A stretch of DNA of 31,606 nucleotides from an uncultured Ruminiclostridium sp. Its GTDB lineage: Bacteria > Bacillota > Clostridia > Oscillospirales > Ruminococcaceae. The notes under the pieces are model-generated. The model searched no databases and was not told the origin of the DNA. It saw only the letters and a program-made list of their open reading frames with translations. Both the position numbers and the translations under genes were made by a program. The stretch lies in assembly GCA_910585505.1 (NCBI GenBank), contig CAJUFF010000015.1, forward strand, positions 1-31,606, given 5' to 3'. This document shows, piece by piece, positions 19,484 through 28,174 of the stretch; positions within the stretch are counted from its first letter, which is position 1, and every line of letters begins with the position of its first letter.

Positions 19484-22400
19484 ATGGCGAAGAAAGAACA
19501 TGAAATGTTATTTAAGCTGGGCGCCAGACTTAATCAGAACTTTAACGGCACCTTCAATTCGGCTCAAAAAGCGCTCAGAGACACAAAAAACGAGATATCG
19601 GCGCTGAACAAGGTACAAGGCGAGGTAAACGCGTATCAGAAGCAGCAGGAAAGCCTTGAAAACACCGAAAAAAAGCTTGAAAAATATAAGCGGCAGTTAG
19701 AGAATGTCCGCAGAGAATTGGCGGAAAGCGGTACGTGTAATTCCGAGCTTGCCAACAAAGAGGAGGATCTCAAAGAAAAAATCGGAATGACGGAAGTTTC
19801 CCTCGCAGCCAAAAACCAAAAGCTAAATCAAATGAGCGACCGCCTTTCGGAGGCGGGAGTGAACGTAACAAAGCTATCCGATGAAAGCAAGCGTTTAGCG
19901 GAGGAAATGACCGCCCTTAAGGAAAAAGAGGAAAAGGCGGCGGAGGAAGCAGAGAAATTCGGCAGAAAAGGGACAAACGCCTTTGAAGCGGTGGGCTCGG
20001 CTTTGGCGGCGGCGGGAATATCTTCGGTCTTAAGCAGGTTAAAGGAAGAATTCGCCGAATGCGTAAGCATATCAATGGAATTCGGCTCCACCATGTCAAC
20101 CGTGGAAGCACTTACGGGGGCGAACGTTTCCGAAATGAAAGAGCTTTCCTCCACCGCGAAGGAACTGGGAGCCAATACCGCTTTTACCGCCAACCAATCC
20201 GCCGAGGCCATGACGTATATGGGCATGGCGGGCTGGAAGGCACAGCAGATGATCTCCGGCATGAACGGCGTTATGAATCTTGCCGCCGCTAGCGGGGAGG
20301 ATTTGGGTCTGGTGTCGGATATCGTAACGGACAACCTTACCGCCTTCGGGCTTAAAGCCTCGGATACGGCGCATTTCTCCGACGTTCTCGCGGCCGCGGC
20401 GGCCAATTCCAACACATCGGTTTCCATTATGGGAGAAACCTTCAAGGGCTCCGCCTCGGTTGCGGGAGCCCTCGGATACAGTATCGAGGATGTGGCCGTA
20501 GCGGTGGGCTTAATGGCCAATTCGGGCGTAAAGGGTTCAATTGCCAACACCGCTTTGAAAAACACCTTCAACGGGCTTTTGGAAGGAGTTACGCTAACAT
20601 CGGCCGCCTTCGGCGAGGCGGAATATACCGCCGTTAACGCCGACGGCTCCATGAAGGATCTCAGAAGCACCATAGACGAGCTGCGCATATATTTTGACCA
20701 AATGACCGAAGCGGAAAGAGTTAACAATGCCCAGGCTATCGCAGGTAAGGAAGGATATAACGGCTTACTGGCTGTTATAAACTCCACCGACGATGACTAC
20801 GCAAAGCTGACCGATACCATAAACAACTGCACCGGCGCGGCAAAGAGAATTGCGGATATAAAGCTCGACAACCTTAAGGGGGACGTGACTCTGCTGGATT
20901 CCGCCGCCGACGGTCTTAAAATGACGGTGGGAGAGCTTTGGAACGACGAGCTCAGGGGACTGGCTCAGATAGGCACCGAAATTCTTACCGGCATTAACGA
21001 ATTCTGCGAAAAGAATCCCGCTGTCGTAAAGACGCTTATGGCGGTTACGGCCGAGGTGGGGCTTCTGGTGGCGGGATATACCGCGTTTAACGCCGTTAAG
21101 CAAGTAAAGAATACTTTAGATACGCTTGGCATTGCATTAAATATTAAAAACGCGGCTTCGGCCACCGCGGCGGCAGCGGCCGAAGGAACAAGGGCGGCGG
21201 CGATAGCGGCTTCGACTGCGGCGCAAAAGGGATTTAACCTTGCCGTATTGGCAAGCCCCATGGGGATAGCTTTGGGGGTAATAACTGCGGCTACGGCGGC
21301 CATTACCGTACTGCGCGAGGTATGCAAGCAGGAAAGTCTTGAAACACAGACCCTTACAATGGCTACCAAAGAACAGTGCGATGAAGCGGAGCGGCTTAAC
21401 GCCGAGTATGAGGAAGCCTGCGGCATATATGGGGAGACAAGCGACCGGGCAAGAGCGTTGAAATACGACCTTGACGAGGCAAACGGCGTAATAAATTCCC
21501 AATCGTTTTCCGTTAAGGAATTGTATGCGGAAATAGATACCCTCGGCAGCTCCACCGACGAACTGCTGGGCAGATTCAGGGAGAGCACGGCGAGTATCGA
21601 TAAGGAGCATGAAAGCGCGCGTATTCTTACGGCGAAGCTTAAAGAGCTGACTTCTTCATCCGATAAATCCGCCGCGGCTCAGGCTAAAATAGAACCTATT
21701 GTTAATAGGCTCAATGAGATGTACCCAAGCTTGGGGCTTACGGTTGAAAACGTCGCGAACAAGATGGGAATCCTTAACGACCAGATCGACCGGGCAACAA
21801 ACGCGGAAAGCATGGACACGAAGTACAAGGCCGCCAAGGAAAATCTTACACAGCTATACACACAGCAAGCGCAGCTGAAAGAAGCAAGCGATGAAGCGGA
21901 GGTTGTCCTCAGCAAAGCAAGAAAGAATTTTTTAAATACTGTCGGCAACAATGATTTTGCAGGATTCTTTCAGAAGATAGGCGCCATAATATTGGGAACC
22001 GGAGAACAAGCCGAAAAAGAACTTGATACAGCATCGGAAAAAGCAGACAGCGCTTTGTCTAAATTGTGGGCCGTTCAGGCTCAAATTGCCGAAAGCGAAG
22101 CCATACTTGAAGAATACGGAGCCGTGGTAAACGGCATGTCGGAGGAAGCGGTATCGGCTTTTGACGCGGTGTCGATTGCGGTAAGCGGCGTCGAAGAGGA
22201 AACGCAAAATCTGCTCCAAGCTTACAATGACGCTTATCAAGCCGCTTATGACAGCGTAAACGGACAGTATGCCCTTTGGGATCAGGCGGCGGAGATATCG
22301 GCGGTGAGCGCCGATACTATAAATTCCTCGCTGGAATCACAGGCTGAATATTGGAAGAATTACAACGACAACCTTCGGACGTTATCGGAAAGAACGGGAG

Positions 22401-23143
22401 ATATCGAGGGTCTGAGCGATATTATAGCGTCCTTTGCGGACGGAAGCAAGGATTCCGTCAACGCGATTGCCGGAATGGCGGGGGCTACCGATGAAGACCT
22501 GCAAAAAATGGCGGATAACTGGCGGAAGGTGCAGAGGGAGCAGGAGGAAGTTTCAAAGGCGTTAGCCGATACGCGGGTGGATTTTGACGGAGAAATGGAA
22601 AAGCTTGTATCCGATATGGAAGCCGCCGTCAATAATATGAATATGGAGGACAATGCGGCTAAGGCGGCAAAGGAAACCATACGGGCATATGCCGAATCTA
22701 TCGCGGCGGGCAAGGGACAGGCGGTTGATGCCGCGGATCAGGTTGCGATTGCCACGGCAAGGGCGCTCGGTATGGCGGCAAATGAAAATATTGTGATTGC
22801 TCCTTCAAGCCACAGAGCCGTATTTACTACGGCGGACAGTTATATCAACGCTTACGCTTCGGGTACCGACAGCGCGGAAAGAGGCGCGGCGGTCGTAGGC
22901 GAAAACGGCCCCGAAATAGTTGTGTTCAGGGGCGGCGAAGCGGTTTACAACGCCAAGGAGACAAAAGCGATTTTAGGAAACGGCAGGGGCGGCGGCACTG
23001 CCGTCACCATTGCCCCAAGCTTTATAATAAACGGCGGAGGAAACGAAGCCGACTGGCGGGAGACGGAGGAAAAATTGGTGGAGCTTATCAGAGATACGCT
23101 CAGGGACGAGGGAATAGACGCTCGGAGGGGCGCTTACGCATGA
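19484..23143 (+). CDS. Tail tape measure protein (TP901 family)
   Basis: A 1219-aa protein that sets tail length and runs through the tube. Residues about 25-160 form a long coiled coil. Residues about 165-490 match the TP901 core (SMEFGSTMSTVEALTGANVSEMKELSSTAKELGANTAFTANQSAEAMTYMGMAGW, later LGLVSDIVTDNLTAFGL). Two hydrophobic stretches near 512-540 and 582-609 fit membrane-inserting segments used during DNA entry. Further helical region to about 1100, then the usual C-terminal pattern ERGAAVVGENGPEIVVFRGGEAVYNAKET. No lytic domain was found. At roughly 1.5 angstrom per residue its length would give a tail near 180 nm. TAGGAGG precedes the ATG. Confidence 0.95.
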   Translation: MAKKEHEMLFKLGARLNQNFNGTFNSAQKALRDTKNEISALNKVQGEVNAYQKQQESLENTEKKLEKYKRQLENVRRELAESGTCNSELANKEEDLKEKIGMTEVSLAAKNQKLNQMSDRLSEAGVNVTKLSDESKRLAEEMTALKEKEEKAAEEAEKFGRKGTNAFEAVGSALAAAGISSVLSRLKEEFAECVSISMEFGSTMSTVEALTGANVSEMKELSSTAKELGANTAFTANQSAEAMTYMGMAGWKAQQMISGMNGVMNLAAASGEDLGLVSDIVTDNLTAFGLKASDTAHFSDVLAAAAANSNTSVSIMGETFKGSASVAGALGYSIEDVAVAVGLMANSGVKGSIANTALKNTFNGLLEGVTLTSAAFGEAEYTAVNADGSMKDLRSTIDELRIYFDQMTEAERVNNAQAIAGKEGYNGLLAVINSTDDDYAKLTDTINNCTGAAKRIADIKLDNLKGDVTLLDSAADGLKMTVGELWNDELRGLAQIGTEILTGINEFCEKNPAVVKTLMAVTAEVGLLVAGYTAFNAVKQVKNTLDTLGIALNIKNAASATAAAAAEGTRAAAIAASTAAQKGFNLAVLASPMGIALGVITAATAAITVLREVCKQESLETQTLTMATKEQCDEAERLNAEYEEACGIYGETSDRARALKYDLDEANGVINSQSFSVKELYAEIDTLGSSTDELLGRFRESTASIDKEHESARILTAKLKELTSSSDKSAAAQAKIEPIVNRLNEMYPSLGLTVENVANKMGILNDQIDRATNAESMDTKYKAAKENLTQLYTQQAQLKEASDEAEVVLSKARKNFLNTVGNNDFAGFFQKIGAIILGTGEQAEKELDTASEKADSALSKLWAVQAQIAESEAILEEYGAVVNGMSEEAVSAFDAVSIAVSGVEEETQNLLQAYNDAYQAAYDSVNGQYALWDQAAEISAVSADTINSSLESQAEYWKNYNDNLRTLSERTGDIEGLSDIIASFADGSKDSVNAIAGMAGATDEDLQKMADNWRKVQREQEEVSKALADTRVDFDGEMEKLVSDMEAAVNNMNMEDNAAKAAKETIRAYAESIAAGKGQAVDAADQVAIATARALGMAANENIVIAPSSHRAVFTTADSYINAYASGTDSAERGAAVVGENGPEIVVFRGGEAVYNAKETKAILGNGRGGGTAVTIAPSFIINGGGNEADWRETEEKLVELIRDTLRDEGIDARRGAYA

Positions 23144-23352
23144 GAACGTACACTACCGTACAGGGAGATAAGTGGGACAGTATAGCGTATAAGCTGTACG
23201 GCGATACCAAATTTACCGACGCGCTTATCTCCGCCAATTTTGAGTACCGAATGATATACATTTTTTCGGCGGGGACGGTTCTTGAAATTCCGGAGGTTGA
23301 GGAACGGGTATCGGTCGAGAGCCTCCCACCGTGGAAGAGGGTGAGCGGATGA
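23140..23352 (+). CDS. Tail protein X, LysM-like (gpX)
   Basis: A 70-aa gpX-family protein. YTTVQGDKWDSIAYKLYGDTKFTDALISAN is a LysM-type motif, and AGTVLEIPEVEE closes the domain. In P2-like phages gpX is a small LysM-containing protein of the tail/baseplate hub region. It overlaps the tape gene (ATGA) and the hub gene, so translation is coupled on both sides. Normal length for the family. Confidence 0.9.
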   Translation: MRTYTTVQGDKWDSIAYKLYGDTKFTDALISANFEYRMIYIFSAGTVLEIPEVEERVSVESLPPWKRVSG

Positions 23353-25196
23353 GCGACGAAAGCTTGGCGCGCCGCACAAAAGCGCAGGTGTTTTTTGCGG
23401 GAGTTGATATTTCCGTGGCGGTAAACAAGGATCTGCTGTCCCTTACCTTTACCGACAACGAAGAGGACGAAACGGACGATTTGCAGATAAAGGTATCGGA
23501 CCGCGAGGGAAGGTGGCTCGGAAAATGGCTGAATACAATGGTTTCCGAAGCAGCGGAGGGAGGAGAGGTACTAAGTACCCCCGAAGCGGCAAAGGACGCC
23601 GCAGGAAAAAGCGGCGCGGTAGATTCGGGAAGCTCAAAGGGCAGCGCCTACAAGGTTACGGCGGGTGGCGGCGTCAACGTCAGAACATCGGCCAATGAAA
23701 AAGCCGCCGTTCTCGGAAAGCTGCCCTGCGGTACCGTGGTGACGGTAAACAAATTTTCGGGAGAATGGGCGAATATTACATATTTGGGAAAGTCGGCCTA
23801 TATCAAGGGAAACAATCTTAAGGCTTTGGGGAGCGGCTCGGGCGGCAGCGGCGCGGCTGCGGAGAAATATTTCCGCAGCGCCGAAGCGGCTTACGCGTCG
23901 GAAAGCGGTTCAATCTCTTCGGGAAAGGGCAATTGGGCAATCGGCGACGAGGTTATCGCAAACGGCAGACCGCAGTATTCCTCATACGGGCTCGGAAATC
24001 CGGGCTTTCCCGTAACCGACCACAGGGGAAAAATCACACATCTTAACCTTAAAAGCGGTATTCCTTACCCGATACATGTGGATTATTTGGGCTGGTTCGC
24101 GAAAAATCAGGTAAAAAAAACAGGGACGGAAAAGCCGAAGCAGGCGGAAGGAGCAGCCCGCAAGGGACTTAAAATTTCCGCCTCCATTATCCGCGAAAAC
24201 CAAAACGGTGACGGGAAGGACGAGGTTATGGACTGCGGGCAGTTTGAGCTTGATTCGGTCAGCGCCGTCGGTCCGCCCTTGGAGGTAACAATAAAAGCGA
24301 CTTCCCTGCCCTATAATTGCGGCATAAGGCAAACACTGAAAAACAAATCCTGGGAAAACACAAGCCTTTCGGGAATCGCGGGGGCGATCGCCGCCGAAAA
24401 CAGCATGGGGATCATGTTTGAATCGAAAAACGATCCTGCTTATGTGAGAGTGGAGCAATACCGTATGTCGGATATAGCGTTTTTGCAGAAGCTTTGTCAT
24501 GACGCGGGGGCTTCGCTTAAGGCCACCAATAACATTCTCGTTATTTTCGACCAGGCTTCGTATGAAGCAAAGAAGGCCGTCAGACGGATCGTTTACGGAG
24601 AAAAAGGCGGGTATATCAAATACAGACTGAACACGATTACGGGCGGGAGCTACGCGAGCTGCAGGGTGAGCTATACGGACACAAGCGGCGCTGTGATCTC
24701 CGCGGTGGAATACGCGGAGGGGTACAGCGAAGGCAGCGATAAGAATCAGTGCTTAGAGGTGCGACAGAAGGTGGAAAACGCCGCCGAGGCGCAGGCCTTG
24801 GCGCATAAAATGCTGAGACTGCATAACAAGTATGAGTTTGAGGCTTCCTTTACCTTTCCGGGAGACCCGAAATTAGCGGCGGGAAACACGGTGGAATTAA
24901 GCGGCTTCGGAGCGTGGGACGGTAAATTTATGATAAAGCAGGCAAAGCACAGCCTTTCCCATAACGGCTTTACCACCTCCGTTTCTCTCAGAAAATGTCT
25001 TGAAGGGAATACGGGAGTAATAACCGGAGACATTGACGGCAGAGGAAGCGGCGGAGATATTGACGAGCTTGCCCGACAGTGCATAATAGGCGACTGGGGA
25101 AACGGGCAGGAACGCATAGACAGGCTGACCGCCGCAGGGCACGACTACAGTACGGTGCAGAATCGCGTAAACGAGATACTGTACGGTAAAAAATGA
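23349..25196 (+). CDS. Baseplate hub protein (gpD-like) with inserted SH3b-like domains and C-terminal CW_7 repeat
   Basis: A 615-aa protein related to P2 gpD (phage late control D / VgrG-like hub). The N-terminal part (residues 1-70: AQVFFAGVDISVAVNKDLLSLTFTDNEEDETDDLQIKVSDREGRW) and the region from about 280 to 560 (LPYNCGIRQTLKNKSW..., VEQYRMSDIAFLQKLCHDAGASLKATNN..., FTFPGDPKLAAGNTVELSGFGAWDGKFMIKQAKH) are the hub. Inserted between them are an SH3b domain (about 100-159, with GGGVNVRTSAN and GEWANITY) and a second beta-rich SH3b-like module (about 194-255, WAIGDEVIANGR... LGWFAKNQV). Residues 571-613 form a CW_7 repeat (IDELARQCIIGDWGNGQERIDRLTAAGHDYSTVQNRVNEIL), a muropeptide-binding module known from Cpl-7-type lysins. 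The start ATG overlaps the gpX stop. Confidence 0.9.
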   Translation: MSDESLARRTKAQVFFAGVDISVAVNKDLLSLTFTDNEEDETDDLQIKVSDREGRWLGKWLNTMVSEAAEGGEVLSTPEAAKDAAGKSGAVDSGSSKGSAYKVTAGGGVNVRTSANEKAAVLGKLPCGTVVTVNKFSGEWANITYLGKSAYIKGNNLKALGSGSGGSGAAAEKYFRSAEAAYASESGSISSGKGNWAIGDEVIANGRPQYSSYGLGNPGFPVTDHRGKITHLNLKSGIPYPIHVDYLGWFAKNQVKKTGTEKPKQAEGAARKGLKISASIIRENQNGDGKDEVMDCGQFELDSVSAVGPPLEVTIKATSLPYNCGIRQTLKNKSWENTSLSGIAGAIAAENSMGIMFESKNDPAYVRVEQYRMSDIAFLQKLCHDAGASLKATNNILVIFDQASYEAKKAVRRIVYGEKGGYIKYRLNTITGGSYASCRVSYTDTSGAVISAVEYAEGYSEGSDKNQCLEVRQKVENAAEAQALAHKMLRLHNKYEFEASFTFPGDPKLAAGNTVELSGFGAWDGKFMIKQAKHSLSHNGFTTSVSLRKCLEGNTGVITGDIDGRGSGGDIDELARQCIIGDWGNGQERIDRLTAAGHDYSTVQNRVNEILYGKK

Positions 25197-25223
25197 CCTT
25201 TTGCAGGCGCTTTCAAAAGGAGG
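25197..25223 (+). promoter_or_regulatory. Hairpin overlapping the ribosome site of the gpV gene
   Basis: CCTTTTG (25197-25203) pairs with CAAAAGG (25214-25220); the ribosome site AAAGGAGG (25216-25223) lies partly in the 3' arm. The stem begins at the base after the hub stop codon, so a ribosome finishing the hub would open it: a translational-coupling switch. The same TTTTGCAGGCG loop side recurs at 7592. Confidence 0.5.
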
Positions 25224-25232
25224 AAAGACTAA

Positions 25233-25565
25233 ATGGTAAGAATAGGCACAGTAAATTCCGCCGACTATAAAAAAAGGCTTGTAAGGGTGTACTTTACCGA
25301 GCTTGGAATGATGTCGGGGTGGCTTAAGGTGATAAAATCCCCGCCCTTTATCGTACCCGACCCGCTGGAAGAGGAGGTTATCACCGGCGCGTATAAGGAC
25401 GAAACAAATACGGGTATTCCCTCGTGCTCCGGTTCGTGCGGCGCCGAATGCCCCCACAGGCACGATTTAAGGATAGTGTCCTGGTTTCCGAGGATCGGGG
25501 AAAAGGTACTTTGTATTTATAATGCGGGCTTTAACGAGGACGGAGTTGTTATAGGAGGGATATAA
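25233..25565 (+). CDS. Baseplate assembly protein V-like (gpV)
   Basis: A 110-aa small gpV-like spike/baseplate protein. It has the OB-fold pattern RIGTVNSADYKKRLVRVYFTELGMMSGWLKVI, then a short insertion with four Cys and two His (PSCSGSCGAECPHRHDLRI), then VSWFPRIGEKVLCIYNAGFNEDGVVIGGI, the hallmark ending of Firmicutes gpV-like proteins. Most relatives carry a His-rich PHSH-type segment in the insertion; here Cys residues may bind a metal at the tip. Located directly after the hub, its binding partner. ATG follows AAAGGAGG. Confidence 0.8.
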   Translation: MVRIGTVNSADYKKRLVRVYFTELGMMSGWLKVIKSPPFIVPDPLEEEVITGAYKDETNTGIPSCSGSCGAECPHRHDLRIVSWFPRIGEKVLCIYNAGFNEDGVVIGGI

Positions 25566-25952
25566 GTGACGGTAGGCAGTCTCGGAGATATAATCTTCAA
25601 GGTCTCTTCCTCCGAGGTGGAGACGCTGAAAAATCTCAAAAAAAGCGGCGGCGCTTCTTACGGCAAGCATAGCCTACACTGCGGTGATACGCTTTTGGAA
25701 TTTACCGGAAGAGACGCGGGAAGCATTTCCTTTGATATTACCCTCTGTTCCTCGCTGGGAGTTAACGTGACAAAGGAGCTGGAAAAAATAGAGGGGGCGG
25801 AGAGGTCAGGAAGGGTCATGCGCTTGATCCTCGGGAAAAGCATCTACGGGAAATGGGTGATCGTCAAGCACAGCATAAACTACAAATATTTCGACCGGGA
25901 GCAGAATCCCACGGTTGCCGACGTGTCGGTTTCCCTTACAGAATACTTATAG
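25566..25952 (+). CDS. Tail protein U-like (P2 gpU)
   Basis: A 128-aa protein of the P2 gpU family. GSLGDIIFKVSSSEVETLKNLKKSG, GDTLLEFTGRDAGSISFDITLCSSLGVNVTKELEKI and VMRLILGKSIYGKWVIVKHSI follow the family order: a barrel strand, the 'LEf.G.d...i.f...l....G.np...l' motif, and the 'G..yGkwvi' strand. It acts in tail or baseplate completion. Start is GTG only three bases after the gpV stop, with ATAGGAGGG upstream. The stop (TAG 25950-25952) overlaps the left copy of the direct repeat described at 25952. Confidence 0.85.
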   Translation: MTVGSLGDIIFKVSSSEVETLKNLKKSGGASYGKHSLHCGDTLLEFTGRDAGSISFDITLCSSLGVNVTKELEKIEGAERSGRVMRLILGKSIYGKWVIVKHSINYKYFDREQNPTVADVSVSLTEYL

Positions 25953-26037
25953 AAGGAATAAGCATTAAAAATCTTCGATTTTTAATGCCCGTCGCGTTTG
26001 CACCATTGGCGCAAACACTTCCTTAAAAGGAAGGAAT
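25952..26037. repeat. Palindromic insertion element with 8-bp direct repeats (MITE/REP-like)
   Basis: GAAGGAAT occurs at 25952-25959 and again at 26030-26037. The ~70 bp between them is almost entirely palindromic: GCATTAAAAATC / GATTTTTAATGC (25962-25988, 12-bp stem, 3-nt loop), GTTTGC / GCAAAC (around 25996-26016), and CTTCCT-TAAA-AGGAAG (26018-26033). Removing one repeat and the palindromes would leave the stop TAG, then AAGGAAT, then ATG about ten bases later: a normal compact phage junction. The element therefore seems to have inserted into the ribosome site and duplicated it. Confidence 0.65.
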
Positions 26038-26046
26038 TGATCATAT

Positions 26047-26352
26047 ATGAATCTGACAATAGATACCGGAAAAAATTATTCTCAGGAGCTTTTGGAGAAC
26101 GATACCGCTAAGTCGGTGGTACAAAATATCGCGCTGCTTTTAAATACCAAGAAAGGCACTGTACCAATGTACAGGGACTACGGGCTTCCAATGGAATTTA
26201 TAGACAAACCCATAGACGCGGCGGAAACAATGGCTTTTGCCGAAATTACAGAGGCGCTGGAGAAATTTGAGCCGAGAGCGAGGCTGAAAAATATGGAATT
26301 TTACGGGAGCAAAGCCGGAAAATTAGAGATAATACTGGAGGTTACCGTATGA
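26047..26352 (+). CDS. Baseplate wedge protein gp25/gpW-like
   Basis: A 101-aa protein of the gpW/gp25 family that links sheath and baseplate. Family blocks: QNIALLLNTKKGTVPMYRDYGLPMEFIDKP, where the 'l.t..G..p.dp.yG' pattern is clear, and the helix AEITEALEKFEPRARL followed by a closing strand KLEIILEVTV. Start ATG lies after AAGGAAGGAAT, whose sequence derives partly from the adjacent palindromic element. The stop overlaps the gpJ start (ATGA). Confidence 0.9.
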   Translation: MNLTIDTGKNYSQELLENDTAKSVVQNIALLLNTKKGTVPMYRDYGLPMEFIDKPIDAAETMAFAEITEALEKFEPRARLKNMEFYGSKAGKLEIILEVTV

Positions 26353-27497
26353 GAGAGGGAGCAAATTATAAATTCGTGCAGACGGACACCAAGGGGCTTA
26401 TCGCCGAGCTTACCGCGAAATACGAGGAAATGACCGAACGCACCTTGCAGCCTTCCGACCCGGACAAGCTGTTTATATGCTGGGTCGCGGACGTTATCGT
26501 ACAGACGCGGGCTTTGATAAATTATTCGGCAAATCAGAATATTCCCTCAAGAGCGGAGGCGGAAAACCTTGACGCTCTGGGGGAATTTGTATTCAACATG
26601 AAAAGACCCGAAGCGGAGCCGGCGGAATGTATCATGCGTTTTACCCTTTCGGAAGCGCGGGATACGGCGATCGCCATACCCAAGGGGACGCGCGTTACGG
26701 ACGGCAGAAGATCCTTTGTCTGGGAGACCTCCGAGGACGCGGCGGTTCCCGCCGGAGAAACGGGTACATATGTAAGGGCAGTATGCCAAACGGCCGGTTC
26801 CGTAGGGAACGGATACGCTGCGGGACAGATAAACACGCTGATGGACGTGGACAAGGTACTGTTTTTTGAAAACTGCTCCAACATAGAAACCACCAGCGGA
26901 GGCTCGGAGGCAGCGGACGACGACACGTATTATCGGCTTATGAGGCAGAGCCTGGAGGCTTACAGCACAGCAGGACCAAAGGGGGCGTATGAATATCACG
27001 CGAAATCGGTGTCATCGGATATTGCCGACGTGTGCGCAATCGCTCCTTTGGGTAAGGACGGGCATGTGGAAATATACGCGGTCATGACGGACGGTTCGAT
27101 AGCGGACGACGGGACGAAAAACCGTATTTTGGAAGCGTGCGGCGATGAAAAGGTGCGCCCGCTTACCGATATTGTGGAGGTATGCGACCCGGAAATAGTC
27201 GATTACAATATAGATTTTACCTATTACATTGACAAAAACGGCGGCAAATCGGCAAAGGATATCGCCTTGGCGGTGGAGGGCGCTGTGGAACGGTATATCG
27301 CGTGGCAGGAAGAAAAAATCGGGCGGGACATAAATCCCTCAAAGCTTATCTGGTTTCTGAAGGACACGGGAATAAAGAGGGTAGACGTTAGGTCGCCGGT
27401 ATTTACGTCCTTAAGGGACGGCATTGACAGACTGACGCCGCAGTACGCAAGACCAAGCGGCGTCAGCATAAGGAACGGAGGCTTTGAAGATGAGTAA
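26349..27497 (+). CDS. Baseplate J-like protein
   Basis: A 382-aa gpJ-family protein, a core baseplate component of contractile phages. Family signs: DALGEFVFNMKRPEAEPAECIMRFTLS; AIAIPKGTRVTDGRRSFVWETSEDAAVPAGE; TAGSVGNGYAAGQINTLMD; GGSEAADDDTYYRLMRQSLEAYSTAGPKGAYEYHAKSVSSDIADVCAI; and VRPLTDIVEVCDP in the expected order. Near-normal length. Overlaps gp25 by 4 bp and gpI by 8 bp, indicating tight coupling. Confidence 0.95.
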   Translation: MREGANYKFVQTDTKGLIAELTAKYEEMTERTLQPSDPDKLFICWVADVIVQTRALINYSANQNIPSRAEAENLDALGEFVFNMKRPEAEPAECIMRFTLSEARDTAIAIPKGTRVTDGRRSFVWETSEDAAVPAGETGTYVRAVCQTAGSVGNGYAAGQINTLMDVDKVLFFENCSNIETTSGGSEAADDDTYYRLMRQSLEAYSTAGPKGAYEYHAKSVSSDIADVCAIAPLGKDGHVEIYAVMTDGSIADDGTKNRILEACGDEKVRPLTDIVEVCDPEIVDYNIDFTYYIDKNGGKSAKDIALAVEGAVERYIAWQEEKIGRDINPSKLIWFLKDTGIKRVDVRSPVFTSLRDGIDRLTPQYARPSGVSIRNGGFEDE

Positions 27498-28170
27498 GCT
27501 TATAACCGAAGGAAAAAGCCTGCTTGCCTCCTTTCCTTATTCTCTTTCCCGCGACCGTGACAAATACAGTATAGCCGAGACCGTTTCGGATAAGCTTGCG
27601 GCAGCGGCGGCCGAAACCGAAACCGCAAAGATATATCCCGTTATAGATAATCTTCCGGAGGCGGTTTTAGATATACTGGCTTATGATTTCAAAGTGGAAT
27701 GGTATGAGTATAACGCTCCCCTTGAAAATAAAAGGCAGACCATCAAGGAGTGTATTTTAATACACAAGTACAAGGGCACTCGATACGCTACGGAAACAGC
27801 GCTGAGAAGTATTTATCCCGTGTCGAAAGTAAGCGAATGGTTTGAATACGGCGGGAAGCCCTACCACTTCAAGGTAATGATCTGGGACAACGCCAACGAC
27901 AAGGAAAAATGCAAGTCGGTGATCCAAAAAATCAACTACTACAAAAACGTAAGGTCGATTTTAGAGGAAGCCGCGTACATAGTTACGGTGCAGAGCAAAG
28001 CGCGTGTATACTGCGGCGCGGTAACAACGGGAAAAAAGAAAAGCATATACTGCACGGCAAAAAAATTCGAGGTATGGCAGCGGGAGGGAACTTCGGTCAA
28101 GGTGCGCTGCGGCGCAAAAATGACCGGCAGAAAAACGGAAAGACATATGATAACGGCGCGGGAGGTTTGA
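27490..28170 (+). CDS. Tail protein I (gpI-like)
   Basis: A 226-aa gpI-family baseplate protein. The diagnostic block is YPVIDNLPEAVLDILAYDFKVEWYEYNAPLENKRQTIKECILIHKYKGTRYATETALRSIYP, followed by VSEWFEYGGKPYHFKVMIW. The C-terminal ~70 residues carry two similar basic strands, ARVYCGAVTTGKKKSIYCTAKKFEV and VKVRCGAKMTGRKTERHMIT, an apparent short internal duplication. GGAGG lies eight bases before the ATG at 27490; a TTG at 27484 is also in frame. It follows gpJ as in P2. Confidence 0.9.
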   Translation: MSKLITEGKSLLASFPYSLSRDRDKYSIAETVSDKLAAAAAETETAKIYPVIDNLPEAVLDILAYDFKVEWYEYNAPLENKRQTIKECILIHKYKGTRYATETALRSIYPVSKVSEWFEYGGKPYHFKVMIWDNANDKEKCKSVIQKINYYKNVRSILEEAAYIVTVQSKARVYCGAVTTGKKKSIYCTAKKFEVWQREGTSVKVRCGAKMTGRKTERHMITAREV

Positions 28171-28174
28171 TTTT

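Noticed and set aside
19828..20787. Minus-strand frame of 319 codons opposite the tape measure gene
   Set aside because: Composition is that of a reverse-complemented coding sequence; the + strand TP901 motifs are unambiguous.
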